Positions 1 through 10,200 of a DNA stretch of 36,436 bases are shown piece by piece. Source of the stretch: Pseudoalteromonas peptidolytica (lineage in GTDB: Bacteria; Pseudomonadota; Gammaproteobacteria; Enterobacterales; Alteromonadaceae); assembly GCF_012641745.1 (NCBI RefSeq), contig NZ_WEHZ01000043.1, positions 1 to 36,436 of the forward strand, given 5' to 3'. The notes beneath the pieces were generated by a model. That model had not been told where the DNA came from and searched no databases. It worked only from the letters and a program-made list of their open reading frames with translations. The position numbers and the translations under genes were made by a program. Within the stretch, counting starts at the first letter, position 1; each line of letters begins with the position of its first letter.

Positions 1-223
1 ACCCTAGCAGCGAAAGCCGAAGGAATATGGCCTAATCAACTCAGTTTCTCAAGCTGCTCGATGGCGGTGATTCAATACTTCTCATCAATATCAATAATGA
101 GTCCCGGTAACATTCCAATTCACTGGGAGCATCTGCTAGGTACGCTAAGACTATTTAAACTGCCACCTAGAAGAGAAGATAGGCAGTATCCAAGAGCGAT
201 AAAGCCTAAGCCATCAAAGTACC

Positions 224-264
224 CATATAAAAAAGAAATGCCAGTCAGCTTAACTGACTGGCAT
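224..264 (-). terminator. Rho-independent terminator for the acylase gene
   Basis: A perfect 11-bp inverted repeat (238-248 and 254-264, 5-base loop) is followed, in the minus-strand direction, by a U-rich run encoded at 224-237. It lies about 40 bases past the acylase stop codon, inside the remnant of the IS transposase, so termination of the cluster may be supplied by the mobile element. Confidence 0.75.
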
Positions 265-265
265 T

Positions 266-285
266 GGGCTAACAGCCCCTTTTTT
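266..285 (+). terminator. Short plus-strand terminator hairpin
   Basis: GGGCT-AAC-AGCCC (266-278) followed by C and six T. It would stop plus-strand transcription coming from the transposase remnant before it enters the acylase gene in antisense. Confidence 0.6.
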
Positions 286-303
286 AATGTCTTTACGAAA
301 TAG

Positions 304-2727
304 TTATTGCTTAATAACGGTTGTCGATATTTGCGTCGTGGCAATGTCAGCAGCTTCAAAAGGTAACGTCACCAACTCATTTTGCTCACTATAATGGCGG
401 GTTTGATCGTTACTATTCTCTGCATCTGGATGTTGTGATTGAGAATAGGTCAACAGGCCTTGTGCCTTCACGCCCGTTTGCTCAAAGTCTACAACCATCA
501 TCCAACTAGAACCAAAGTGGAGCTCGTATCCACGTTGTGACAATCCACTCCACAGCGGCCTGCTATTGTATGGCGTTGTTACAGGTGGCGTTGGCACAGG
601 TGCAAATATGGTTTGGTCAAGGCGATTTTGCGTTGCAAATACATTTAGCCCGCCCTCAACGTTCATATTACCCTGCCACGCAAAACGCTGCCCATACTGC
701 TCAAAAAATTGCAACTCTCCAAGCGATGCCTCCAGTGCAAAGCCCGCATGGCGAATAATTTCACCAGCGATAGCCAGCTCTTTAAATAACGCTTCATCAA
801 CCCGAATATTACGCGGCGTATTCACAGGATCTTGCGCATCAAAACTGACTTCAAAGTCTTCCCTGTCGTTGACCCTTGCAACGAACTCCCGCACTAAATG
901 CGCCGCAATCGATGTTTGATTGAAGTGCCCATCCCATTTTTGCAAGGCTGCACAGCTTGGCGCGAGCGCAATTGATTGCTCATCAATCGTGATGGTTTTG
1001 CTTTGCCAACCTTGTTTACAAGCGGTAATGACATCGTCAATTATTGGAGTTATGAGCGCAGTATTCGATAGCAAAATGGTCGCCACTTCATCAACACTAA
1101 ATTTATTATCAGCCCCGACTGGGTGACTCACTTTGGCTAGGGAATGTCGTGTTCTGCGACTTTGTAATACACTGTGCTGACCATAAAGTGGAGAAACTTT
1201 AGCTATCGGTGCACTCGCATTGGCGAGCCAATATGAGTCATTTGCATTTTGCACGTAATCTGCACGTGTTAGCTTTGGTTTTGCTTCATACGGTACACTT
1301 TGCTGATAATAATACACCGCCGAGTCACCTGGCAGTACCGGGACTCTGAACTTTGCAAAGTACTGCTTCGCCTGCGCGTTATCATTGAGATATTCTAATG
1401 CAATTGGGGGAAGGTCTGGCACATTGGCAGCATCGATATAAAATGCTTGTCCGTCTTTATCGGTATAAATCACATTATTAAACATCAAGCCATTGTGATC
1501 TTTAAAAGTTTGTTGGAACTCAGCGAGTGTTTGCGCTTTATTCAGTGCCAACCAATGATCGATTGCCGCAAAGCTATTTATATTGGTATTTTTTAACATA
1601 TAGGCATGTTGATCACTCCAACCTAACACTTTGGGGATTTCGACCATCATGCCACCTTCTGCTTTATACACAGGCTTGTGTAGTCTGTATATTTCACCTG
1701 AGTCACTAAGCACTTCAATTGCGACATCCTTAACAGTTATCTGCTTCGTTTCGCCGTCAACAACATATTTTAATGGATCAGTTGCATCGAGCGTTAAACG
1801 ATAAATTACACTCTGTGTTGAGGCTGAGTAGGTATGGCTCCACGCGATATTGTGGTTAAAACCAATATTTACCGCTGCGGGGAAGCCAAGTAACGATGCC
1901 CCCATTACATCTAGCTGACCTGGGATGTTGGCATGATACGCCCAAAAGCGCATTTGCCCGGTCATAGGAAAGTGCGGGTTTGCCATCAATAACCCTTTGC
2001 CATCATCACTCAATGCACCACCAATTGCCCAAGCATTAGAGCCTTGAGTAACAAGCGTATCTGCACTTGGGACAGCAGCAAGGGGAGCGGTCAGCGAAAC
2101 TGGCTTTGCTGCACTTGGCAGCCATTCATTAGCCTGTCCAGGATGTGCTTGTAAGATAGCTGTTGCGAATTGTCCAAGACTGACTCCACTTCCTGCTGCG
2201 GCGATATTGGCAAGTACGTCAATTGCGGTGATTGGTTGCACCCAGTTTTGCCCTTGGCAGGTTGGCTCAAGACTCGCTTTACCCTGCTCTACCTCTGCGA
2301 GATACAAATTAAAGCCCGCTGCAAACCCCTCAGCTGCAGCTTGTGTATTTTCAGAAAGGTGAGGAAAGGCTAACTTAGCTTGTTGATGAATATCGGCTAT
2401 CTTAAAGAGGTAATCAGACATAACATGACGGTTGTCCCCTGTACGATGCAAGTCAGCACCCAAATATTTAGCGCGCTCACCACGTACTCGCAAGTAACTA
2501 TCCGCTAAAACACAAGCATGATCTTGTGCCTGTGCATAACCAGAGCCAAAAGCCAAAGAGCGCAGATCATGCGCCGTAACATGTGCGATACCAAACTCAG
2601 TACGCGTGATCTTCGCTTTAAGCTTGCTGTCATCTTGTGTGTTATTACTTTGAATTGACGAGTAGTCCGCCTGACATGCTACAGAGCCAAATAATAATAA
2701 TGGAACGAGCAGTAAATTAGAGTTCAT
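304..2727 (-). CDS. Exported penicillin/AHL-acylase family Ntn hydrolase (PvdQ-like)
   Basis: Predicted 807-aa periplasmic hydrolase that cleaves an acyl-amide bond after autocatalytic processing. The start was moved to the ATG at 2727, because AAGGA sits 5 bases upstream and a signal peptide follows directly (MNSNLLLVPLLLFGSVAC; the Cys could be a lipobox or a simple Sec site). The nucleophile is Ser230 in QGSNAW, the first residue of the beta chain. NPHFP and GFNHNIAWSHT further on are typical of the AHL-acylase branch (PvdQ, QuiP) of the S45 family. Length fits that family. In Pseudomonas, PvdQ removes the fatty acid put on pyoverdine by a lipid-loading NRPS start module; here the gene follows an NRPS that also starts with a fatty acyl-AMP ligase. 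I infer a similar deacylation step. Quorum-signal degradation is the alternative role. A terminator separates it from the PKS gene, so it may have its own promoter. Confidence 0.85.
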   Translation of the reverse strand: MNSNLLLVPLLLFGSVACQADYSSIQSNNTQDDSKLKAKITRTEFGIAHVTAHDLRSLAFGSGYAQAQDHACVLADSYLRVRGERAKYLGADLHRTGDNRHVMSDYLFKIADIHQQAKLAFPHLSENTQAAAEGFAAGFNLYLAEVEQGKASLEPTCQGQNWVQPITAIDVLANIAAAGSGVSLGQFATAILQAHPGQANEWLPSAAKPVSLTAPLAAVPSADTLVTQGSNAWAIGGALSDDGKGLLMANPHFPMTGQMRFWAYHANIPGQLDVMGASLLGFPAAVNIGFNHNIAWSHTYSASTQSVIYRLTLDATDPLKYVVDGETKQITVKDVAIEVLSDSGEIYRLHKPVYKAEGGMMVEIPKVLGWSDQHAYMLKNTNINSFAAIDHWLALNKAQTLAEFQQTFKDHNGLMFNNVIYTDKDGQAFYIDAANVPDLPPIALEYLNDNAQAKQYFAKFRVPVLPGDSAVYYYQQSVPYEAKPKLTRADYVQNANDSYWLANASAPIAKVSPLYGQHSVLQSRRTRHSLAKVSHPVGADNKFSVDEVATILLSNTALITPIIDDVITACKQGWQSKTITIDEQSIALAPSCAALQKWDGHFNQTSIAAHLVREFVARVNDREDFEVSFDAQDPVNTPRNIRVDEALFKELAIAGEIIRHAGFALEASLGELQFFEQYGQRFAWQGNMNVEGGLNVFATQNRLDQTIFAPVPTPPVTTPYNSRPLWSGLSQRGYELHFGSSWMMVVDFEQTGVKAQGLLTYSQSQHPDAENSNDQTRHYSEQNELVTLPFEAADIATTQISTTVIKQ

Positions 2728-2761
2728 ACCTATCCTTTTCTTGTTACTGAGTAGTAGAAGC

Positions 2762-2782
2762 AATTGAAGTAGCGCTTCAATT
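2762..2782. promoter_or_regulatory. Palindrome upstream of the acylase start
   Basis: AATTGAAG-TAGCG-CTTCAATT, 8-bp arms, about 35 bases before the acylase ATG and downstream of the PKS terminator. Its position fits an operator or a 5'-UTR hairpin. No matching regulator is known to me. Confidence 0.35.
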
Positions 2783-2824
2783 AATTTCGAGGGTGAAATA
2801 AATCACTTACTTAAGGTGAGATAT

Positions 2825-2850
2825 AAAAAACGGGTGATTATCACCCGTTT
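2825..2850 (-). terminator. Terminator after the PKS gene
   Basis: CGGGTGA-TTA-TCACCCG (2831-2847), extended by A/T pairs and, on the minus strand, followed by a run of six U. It starts 3 bases after the PKS stop codon, so it should end or attenuate the MbtH-NRPS-PKS transcript before the acylase. Confidence 0.85.
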
Positions 2851-2853
2851 CAG

Positions 2854-5800
2854 TTATTGATTTTCTAGCTCTGCGACCAACGCTTCCTCAACTAGAAATG
2901 CCAAGTTATCAATCGTGGGATCTTCAAAAAAGGCAGCTGGTGTGATTTCAACAGCAAAGATTTGCTTTGCTTTTGCTATCATCTGTATCGCTATCAGAGA
3001 GTCTCCACCTAACGCAAAAAAGTTATCGAAGATACCAACTTCTGTATAACCCAGAGACTCACACCACAAGTTAGCTAGGCGCTGCTCCAGCTCGCTTTCG
3101 GGCGCTTCAAACTCAACATCCAAAGGTGGTCGCGCTTTACCTTGTGACGTCAGCGGCTGCGCAGAGTCAACGCTACCCAGGGTCTCAAGTAATGCTTGAA
3201 GTTTGATTTCACGCTGCGCCCAACTCATGGCTGCGGCATAAATATGTGGAACATCACTTGTAAGCGCCTGCTTGAATAATGCTGCGCCTTGTTCACGACT
3301 TAAACCAAGCCCACTTGCCACTTGCTGCCCTGCGGCCATGCCTATGTTGTCCCATCCATCCCAGTTAATAGTGCAAACGGGAAATGGTAACGCGCGATAA
3401 GTGACGACATCAAGATAGGCATTCGCAGCACAATAGTCACTTTGCGCAAACGCCCCGAGTACGGAAGCGAGCGAAGAGCACAGTATCATTTTTGTTAACG
3501 AGTGCTGTGCAAATACGGTCAGTAAATTGTCCGCACCTGAGACTTTTGCTGCCAATGTCATCGTCACTTGTTCAGCGGTTAGCTGTGGCAGAACGCCACC
3601 TCCAGCAACCCCAGCGGCATGCACAACATGCGTAATACTGCCTAAGTTGGTCTCAGCTTTATAGACCGCATCGCTCAACTCGGTTAAATCAGTAACATCA
3701 CCTTGTAATACCATTAAATCAGGTGCTGTGGTTTGTAATGCACACAACTGCGTAAACAACGCCCTTTCATCTTCTGTGTCAGCGTTCGCTGCCAAACGCT
3801 GCCATTGTGTTGGATCTGGTATTGCTCTGCGACTGAGTAGAGCAAGTTTATGTCCTTGCTGTGCAAGTTGCTCGGCAAGAACAAGGGTTACACCACCTAG
3901 GCCGCCAGTAATAAAGCTAACGGCTTGCTCAGTGCAAGCTGGCACTGTTGTCACCTCCGCCAGTGTCTGTTGTGACAAGCTAAAGGCGTTTTTACCACGG
4001 ATCGCCACTTCCACGCTCTGATCGTAAAGTAAATGCTGAAGTAACGTCGAATTGAGCCTATTGTTCGCGGCGTTGGCAATCGCTTCATCAACATCAAGTA
4101 CTTGTATTGCTAACTGTGATGCTTCGTGGCGTAATGCCCGCGTTGCACCTAAAAGTGTCGCTTTTTGCGGTGATATGGCTTCATTTCCCAACACCGAAAA
4201 TAGTCCAGTGGTCACAAGGCTTACCGCGGTTTTGTTAGCCACCGCCCATTGAAACAGTGCTAAGTGGCTCGAAAATGCCAATACATCATCACCGAGTAAT
4301 CTTAAATCAAGGACTCTGTCGATACTGCCAGATTGTGCCGCAATCGCTTCTAGGGTTTCAGCTTGTTGCGTATCGCCACGGTATACTTGCGCCTGCTGCA
4401 GCTCAAAATCACGACTATGCCACAGTTGGAGTACTGCAACTTGCTGAGCTTGAAGTGCATTCACCAACACACCGCAAAGTGGGCTATCATCACAAATCAC
4501 CAGCCATTGCTCTGCGCTCGGCACTTGGCTTGCGCTTGGTAGCGGTGGCGTTTGTTGCCAGATTGGCGTAAGTAACTCAGGGGGAGTGTCTTGCGATCCA
4601 ACAACCTGTGCTTGTAACTGCTGTGCCTCTTGCCAAAAACGCGTATCTGCAAATACATACTCTGGTGTGATCATCATTTGACCACGTGGATAGTCAGTGA
4701 CTTGCTGCCAGCTAATCTCATGACCGCGCTGCCAAAGTGCCGCAAGCGTGTTGATAAAAGGAGGTATGGCCGCTTTCAGATCTCTTACATGTGCAATCGA
4801 GTGTAGCGCGAGTGCTTGCTCACCAAGATTCTGCATGCTGAGTTTTTGCAATGTATCGCCAGGGCCTGCTTCTATTAGCACTGGGCATGATTGCGCTAGC
4901 GTTTGTACACCTTGGGCAAACTTAACTGGCTTGCGGATATGATCCAGCCAATACTGTGTTGACGTTGCCTGAGTCGCCGTGATCCACTCTCCGGTAACAT
5001 TAGAGACAAATGGCAGTGTTGGGGTATGTAGCTCAACCTTTGCTAGTGCCTCTGCAAACGTTGCCAACACGGGTTCTGTCAGGTGACTATGAAATGCGTG
5101 AGAAACGTGTAAACGTGTACAGCTTATTTGCTGCTCTTTTAAGGTGCTTTGCAGCGCTTTGATAGTTGCTTTTGTCCCTGCCACCACCGTATTTTGAGGG
5201 CTATTTTGCGCAGCAATATCTAACTCAGAATGCAGATAAGTTTGTACTTGCTCCGCGCTTGCCATCACCGATAACATCGCCCCTTCTGACATTTGCTGTA
5301 GTGCTTCACCGCGTGCGATGACCAGTGTAATGGCATCATCTACCGACATAACGCCAGCCAAACACGCAGCAACATATTCGCCAATGCTGTGGCCTAACAT
5401 TGCATGTATTTGCACACCATGCGTCTGATAACATTTAGCCATCGCATACGCCACAATAAAGAGTGCAGGTTGTGTAACTCGAGTTTGATTTAAGAGCTGA
5501 TTGGCTGCCAAAATCTGCTCATCTGATGGGAAAAACACGGCTTGTAGCTCTGACTGGAGTTGGCTCGGCACGCGCGCCATTACATCATCAAAGTGCGTTT
5601 TAAATGCAGTGATATGCTGATATAAAGGCTGTGCCATCGTGACATATTGCGAGCCTTGACCTGAAAACAACAAACCAACCGGTTCTGCTTTCGTGGTGGT
5701 ACAATCAATCTGCTCACGACTTAATATCTCGAGCGCATGAGTCGCATCTTTCACCGCAATGGCATGGCAGGCTGACAAGCGACGCTTCTTGTGTTGTAAC

Positions 5801-7245
5801 TGCGCCGCAACCAGAGATAGCTGCTGCGGGTGCTGCTCTATAACTTTAGCCAGCTGCTGGCACTGTTTTTTAATACTGTCTGGGTTAGCCGCCGATATAG
5901 GCAAGATATGCCAAGGCGCGGAGGTACTTGTCCCCTTACCCTCGGGCGCTTGATACTCTTCAACAATCACATGTGCGTTTGTTCCACCCATACCAAGCGA
6001 GCTGACCGCAGCCCTGCGAGGAACATCACTGTGCCACGTTTGCACCTGCTGGGGTAAATAAAAAGGGCTCGCCTCAAAGTCGATTTTACTATTGAGTGGC
6101 GTGCAGTGGATACTCGGTGGGATCTCTTTATGGCGTAAAGCTTGTATTGCTTTAATTAAACCGGTTACGCCAGCCGCTGAGTCTAAATGACCAATATTCG
6201 CCTTGATTGAGCCAAGCGCGCAGTATTGTTTTTCAGTGTGTTGATATGCCTGCGATAAGGCGGCGACTTCGATAGGATCGCCAAGCTTAGTGCCGGTGCC
6301 GTGAGTTTCTATGTAGCCAATTGAACGGGGATCAACATCAGCAAACTCGAGCGCCGCACGTATTGCACCCGCCTGCCCTGTGATACTCGGTGCGGTGTAG
6401 CCTACTTTGTCTCTACCGTCATTATTAACCGCCGAACCTTTGATCACCGCTAAGATATGATCGCCATCCTCTATGGCTTCCTCAACACGCTTGAGTACCA
6501 CAGCAGCGCTACCACTACCAATTAAAATGCCATCCGCGTGCTCACCAAACGCGCTTAATTTACCGCTAGTCGATAAACTTCCACCTACTGGGGCTAGGTA
6601 GCCTTGGTCATCTAGTAGATTGAGCCACACCCCACCTGCAAGCGCACTATCACATTCATAGTTTTGCAACGCGCGGCAGGCCATGTGCACTGCCACCAAA
6701 GAAGTTGAGCAAGCAGTTTGCACCGTTACCGCCGGCCCAGTTAAATCTAATTCATAACTGATCCGAGTTGCCAGTGCGTCTTTTTCATTACCATTGGTGA
6801 GCGCCAATAAGCTAGTAATATCATTATCTTGCTGCTGGGGAAGTAGGTGTTTCAGCAAATATGCAGGCACACCACATCCTGCAAATACGCCGGTAAACTG
6901 GCCTGCTTCCATTAGGCCTGCCTGCTCTAACGCATGCCAGCAGGTTTGCAAAAATAGTCGCTGCTGCGGATCTAACTGGGTTGCTTCTTTTGGTGTGTAA
7001 CCAAAAAATTCAGCATCAAACTGATCTTTATTGGCAAATGGGATAGCAGCCTTCACATAATCCGCATGTTCACGCTGTGCTTCGCTTACCCCCGCAGCTG
7101 CAAGCTCGTCATCAGTGAGGGTGTTAATCGCGCAGTGGCCACTACGAACGTTGTGCCATAATGCGTCAACATTATCCGCATCAGGAAAGCGGCCTACCAT
7201 ACCTACCACGGCAATATCTAAAGGGTTAAATGTTTGCTCTGTCAT
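2854..7245 (-). CDS. Type I polyketide synthase module, KS-AT-KR-ACP
   Basis: A single 1463-aa extension module. KS spans about 9-430, with Cys179 (TACSTS), His315 (ETHGTGT) and His353 (NIGHL) all present. AT spans about 523-830, with Ser620 in GHSIG and a HAFH motif (716-719), which predicts malonyl-CoA. There is a KR pseudo-domain plus KR at about 910-1310, with the Rossmann GGLGG at 1114-1118 and catalytic Ser1258, Tyr1271 and Asn1275, so it should be active. The LDD and W stereochemistry motifs were not recognised. The ACP has Ser1416 in LGGDSL. No DH, ER, methyltransferase or thioesterase is present, and the protein stops right after the ACP. The start codon lies 3 bases after the NRPS stop, so translation is probably coupled. 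It should extend the NRPS-bound aminoacyl chain by one malonate and reduce the keto group, giving a beta-hydroxy-gamma-amino (statine-like) thioester. Confidence 0.93.
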   Translation of the reverse strand: MTEQTFNPLDIAVVGMVGRFPDADNVDALWHNVRSGHCAINTLTDDELAAAGVSEAQREHADYVKAAIPFANKDQFDAEFFGYTPKEATQLDPQQRLFLQTCWHALEQAGLMEAGQFTGVFAGCGVPAYLLKHLLPQQQDNDITSLLALTNGNEKDALATRISYELDLTGPAVTVQTACSTSLVAVHMACRALQNYECDSALAGGVWLNLLDDQGYLAPVGGSLSTSGKLSAFGEHADGILIGSGSAAVVLKRVEEAIEDGDHILAVIKGSAVNNDGRDKVGYTAPSITGQAGAIRAALEFADVDPRSIGYIETHGTGTKLGDPIEVAALSQAYQHTEKQYCALGSIKANIGHLDSAAGVTGLIKAIQALRHKEIPPSIHCTPLNSKIDFEASPFYLPQQVQTWHSDVPRRAAVSSLGMGGTNAHVIVEEYQAPEGKGTSTSAPWHILPISAANPDSIKKQCQQLAKVIEQHPQQLSLVAAQLQHKKRRLSACHAIAVKDATHALEILSREQIDCTTTKAEPVGLLFSGQGSQYVTMAQPLYQHITAFKTHFDDVMARVPSQLQSELQAVFFPSDEQILAANQLLNQTRVTQPALFIVAYAMAKCYQTHGVQIHAMLGHSIGEYVAACLAGVMSVDDAITLVIARGEALQQMSEGAMLSVMASAEQVQTYLHSELDIAAQNSPQNTVVAGTKATIKALQSTLKEQQISCTRLHVSHAFHSHLTEPVLATFAEALAKVELHTPTLPFVSNVTGEWITATQATSTQYWLDHIRKPVKFAQGVQTLAQSCPVLIEAGPGDTLQKLSMQNLGEQALALHSIAHVRDLKAAIPPFINTLAALWQRGHEISWQQVTDYPRGQMMITPEYVFADTRFWQEAQQLQAQVVGSQDTPPELLTPIWQQTPPLPSASQVPSAEQWLVICDDSPLCGVLVNALQAQQVAVLQLWHSRDFELQQAQVYRGDTQQAETLEAIAAQSGSIDRVLDLRLLGDDVLAFSSHLALFQWAVANKTAVSLVTTGLFSVLGNEAISPQKATLLGATRALRHEASQLAIQVLDVDEAIANAANNRLNSTLLQHLLYDQSVEVAIRGKNAFSLSQQTLAEVTTVPACTEQAVSFITGGLGGVTLVLAEQLAQQGHKLALLSRRAIPDPTQWQRLAANADTEDERALFTQLCALQTTAPDLMVLQGDVTDLTELSDAVYKAETNLGSITHVVHAAGVAGGGVLPQLTAEQVTMTLAAKVSGADNLLTVFAQHSLTKMILCSSLASVLGAFAQSDYCAANAYLDVVTYRALPFPVCTINWDGWDNIGMAAGQQVASGLGLSREQGAALFKQALTSDVPHIYAAAMSWAQREIKLQALLETLGSVDSAQPLTSQGKARPPLDVEFEAPESELEQRLANLWCESLGYTEVGIFDNFFALGGDSLIAIQMIAKAKQIFAVEITPAAFFEDPTIDNLAFLVEEALVAELENQ

Positions 7246-7248
7246 CGT

Positions 7249-10200
7249 TTATGCTTCTCTTGATTTTCGCTTCTTGGCAGCAAAGGCATTCATGGCTTGC
7301 TTTTGTTTTTTACTATTTGGCGCTTTTGACGACGCAACTTGGGGGCTTGACTGACTGGTTAAATGAGCCGCCAAGCTGGCAATACTGGGGTATTGAAATA
7401 GATCCGTTAAGGCTAATGATGGGTGATCTTGTTTTAGCTCATCAAAGATAGCCATTAGCATCAATGAGTGACCGCCTAAGTCAAAGAAGTTTTGCTCCAT
7501 GGCAATGGCATCGCGCTGTAGATGGCGCGCAAATACTTGTAGCAACTGTTGCTCTAGTGCACTTCCTGTTTGTTGTGATAACAGCGGTTCAACAGTTGCC
7601 GATTCGATGTTGGGAAGCTTATGACGCTCTAATTTTCCGCTATCAGAAAGCGGCAACTTATCAAGCACTTGGATCACATCAGGGATCATGTAATGAGGTA
7701 AATGCTGTTGCAATGCTTGTTTTAACTCAGACTCACAAGTCTGCTCAGCCTCAACAAATGCGACGAGACTAGTAGTGCCTTGACCTTCTCTGAGTTGAAC
7801 CACGGCGTGATTGACCTGAGGCAACTTACTTAGTTGCGATTCGACTTCTGAGAGCTCGACGCGAAAACCTCTGATTTTCACTTGATGATCGCGACGACCA
7901 ATATATGCTAACTGATCACCTTGCCACCGCACTAAGTCGCCCGTGGCATACATGCGAGCACCATCGTCTCTAAATGGATCAGCAATGAACTTACAAGCAG
8001 TAAGTGCACTTTGCTGCCAGTATCCTCGAGCAAGAATGTCACCACCAATGTAAAGCTCACCAACTTCACCATGGGGTACTAACTGTAATCCCGAATCTAA
8101 AACATAAAGCTGTCGTCCCTGAATTGCCGTACCTACAGGTACAGTCGTCGATGAGCCAAGCGTGCGACAATCAAACACACTGGCTTCAACCACTATTTCT
8201 GTTGGCCCATAGGTATTTAATAATTTCACACCAGCCAATCCAGCGGCACGCCAATCCGCAATGCCGCTAACAGACATGGCTTCACCACCAGAGTGAACTT
8301 GGCGTAGGTGAGGCAATACCAGCGCGCCATCACGCTTAGCTTGCTGTGCCCATGATGCAGCAATTGAACGCCAATAAGCAGCACTGAGATCCATCACGCT
8401 AATATGATGACGCTTTGCTTGATGATACAAGGTTTGTGCATCCCACAGTGCGTCTTCTCTGAGCACTACTGTTGCGCCGACAGTCCAAGTTGGGAATACC
8501 TGCTCAACAAAGGCATCGAAATTGGCGGTTGCAAATTGCAGCACCACGTCATTCACTGTTAAGCCAATAAAGTCGATGGCCGATTCAATATATTTTGCCA
8601 ATGCGTCATGCGCTATCGCGATACCTTTTGGTGTGCCCGTAGAGCCCGAGGTATAGTTCAAATACGCCACGGTATGCAGATTTGTAGCGCTAATTTCATT
8701 GCTGTTATCGCTATCCAAAGTCTCAAATAACTCAGCAGGAGTGTAAACGCCACCCGCACAAGTTATATTGACTTTGCTACCATCACTGATGAGCTTGCCA
8801 CAGTTTGCATCCTTCAGCATGAACGCCAATTTAGCATCTGGGAAGTTGACATCTAATGGTAAATAACCCGCGCCGGCAAGCAGACATCCTAAGGTACAGG
8901 CTAACATCTCTGGTGTTCGTGGTAACAAAATACCAACGACCAGCTCTTCGTCACGGCCAGCTGTATTAAGCTGACGAGCTACGGCATGTGCCCGTTGCCA
9001 CAACCAACTGTAGCTATAATTTTGATCTCGATAAATAATAGCTGTAGCGTCTGGATTGGTGTTGGCATGATGTGCCAATTGTGCCAGCCACGAAGGTGTT
9101 GCTTCGCTGCTCGCTTTACCTTGACCCAACGCTAATAACTCAGCGGGCTGTTTTACCGTCGTCAGCTCCGCGATTGCTTTTTGTGGCGCTTGAGTAGCAT
9201 GCTCAAGTACCGTCAACCAACTTTGTATAAAGGTCTGCATTTGCGCGTCTGAAAATAGCGCACTGTTGTATTGCAGCTCGATATCAAGGTGACCGTCATC
9301 AAACAATTTTGAGTCTACACTAAAGTCAAACTGCGCTTGCTGATTGAGTGCCTCTACACCTTCAGCACGCAGTGATGTACATGCACCCCATGGGTTCGCT
9401 TGGTATTCCACATGGTTCAGCATGAACTGGAATAATGGGTTTTTCCCCAATTGGCGCTCTGGGTTTAGCACTTCAACTAACTTTTCAAACGGATAGTCTT
9501 GATGTTGCTGCGCCTCAAGGGCACGCTGTTTAACCTGTGCTAGCACTTCAGTGAATGACATCGCAGGCTGAATATGTGCACTGATCACTTGGGTGTTGAC
9601 AAAAAAGCCCAACATTTCTTGAGTAGCGGCACTACGACGGTTTGCAATCGGGACGCCAATTCTTGGCTTGGCCTTGGCGTATAGGCGATAAAACGTGACT
9701 TGCAAGGACGCCAACAACAGCATATACAAACTGGCACCTTGTTGATGAGCGAAAGCCTGAAGTTGCTGCACCTGACGATACCCGACTCGTTCGCCAAGTA
9801 GCGCCGACGCAGGTTCTGCTAAGCTATTGCCATACTGCGGTGTAATAAGTTCCTCATCCCCATCACCTGACAACTGAGCCAGCCAGTATGCTTTTTGCTG
9901 CAAAGCTTCTGCGCTTTCAAGCCAATCTTGCTGCCACTGAGCGAAATCACCATATTGCAATAACGGGAGTGCTTGCGCTGTCTCCACCCCGTCTTCCAAA
10001 GCTTGATAAGCCTCAGCGATTTGTTTAAGTAGCAGTTCAAATGACCACGCATCACCAACGATATGGTGCATTGCAATCAGTAATCTATGCTGCTGTGGCG
10101 CAACTTTTATCAGTGCTACTCTGAAGCACTCTCCCTCTGCAAGTGCGAAAGGTGTGCGATACCACTTTGCTATCCACTGCGACTGTATATCTTGCGTACA

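Larger units (their letters stand above)
1..303 (+). mobile_element. C-terminal end of an IS4-type transposase (partial, cut by window start)
   Basis: The frame is open from base 1 to the TAG at 301-303. Its product carries PNQLSF, then LFKLPPRREDRQYPR and KPSKYPYKK, which resembles the basic C-terminal tail of IS4-family DDE transposases. That tail usually ends a few residues after the KK. In the neighbouring frame the A-run at 227-237 would lead to KKKCQSA and a TAA at 251-253, so the extra tail after KK may come from a one-base slip at the end of the element. The rest of the element lies left of the window. The reading frame stops directly against the stop codon of the acylase gene, so the element sits at the 3' edge of the biosynthetic cluster. 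Family assignment is from memory of the motif; the terminal repeats were not identified. Confidence 0.6.

Noticed and set aside
566..919. Plus-strand reading frames of 60-130 codons opposite the acylase, PKS and NRPS genes
   Set aside because: They are antisense shadows of long genes with full catalytic motifs, and their products have no recognisable domain.
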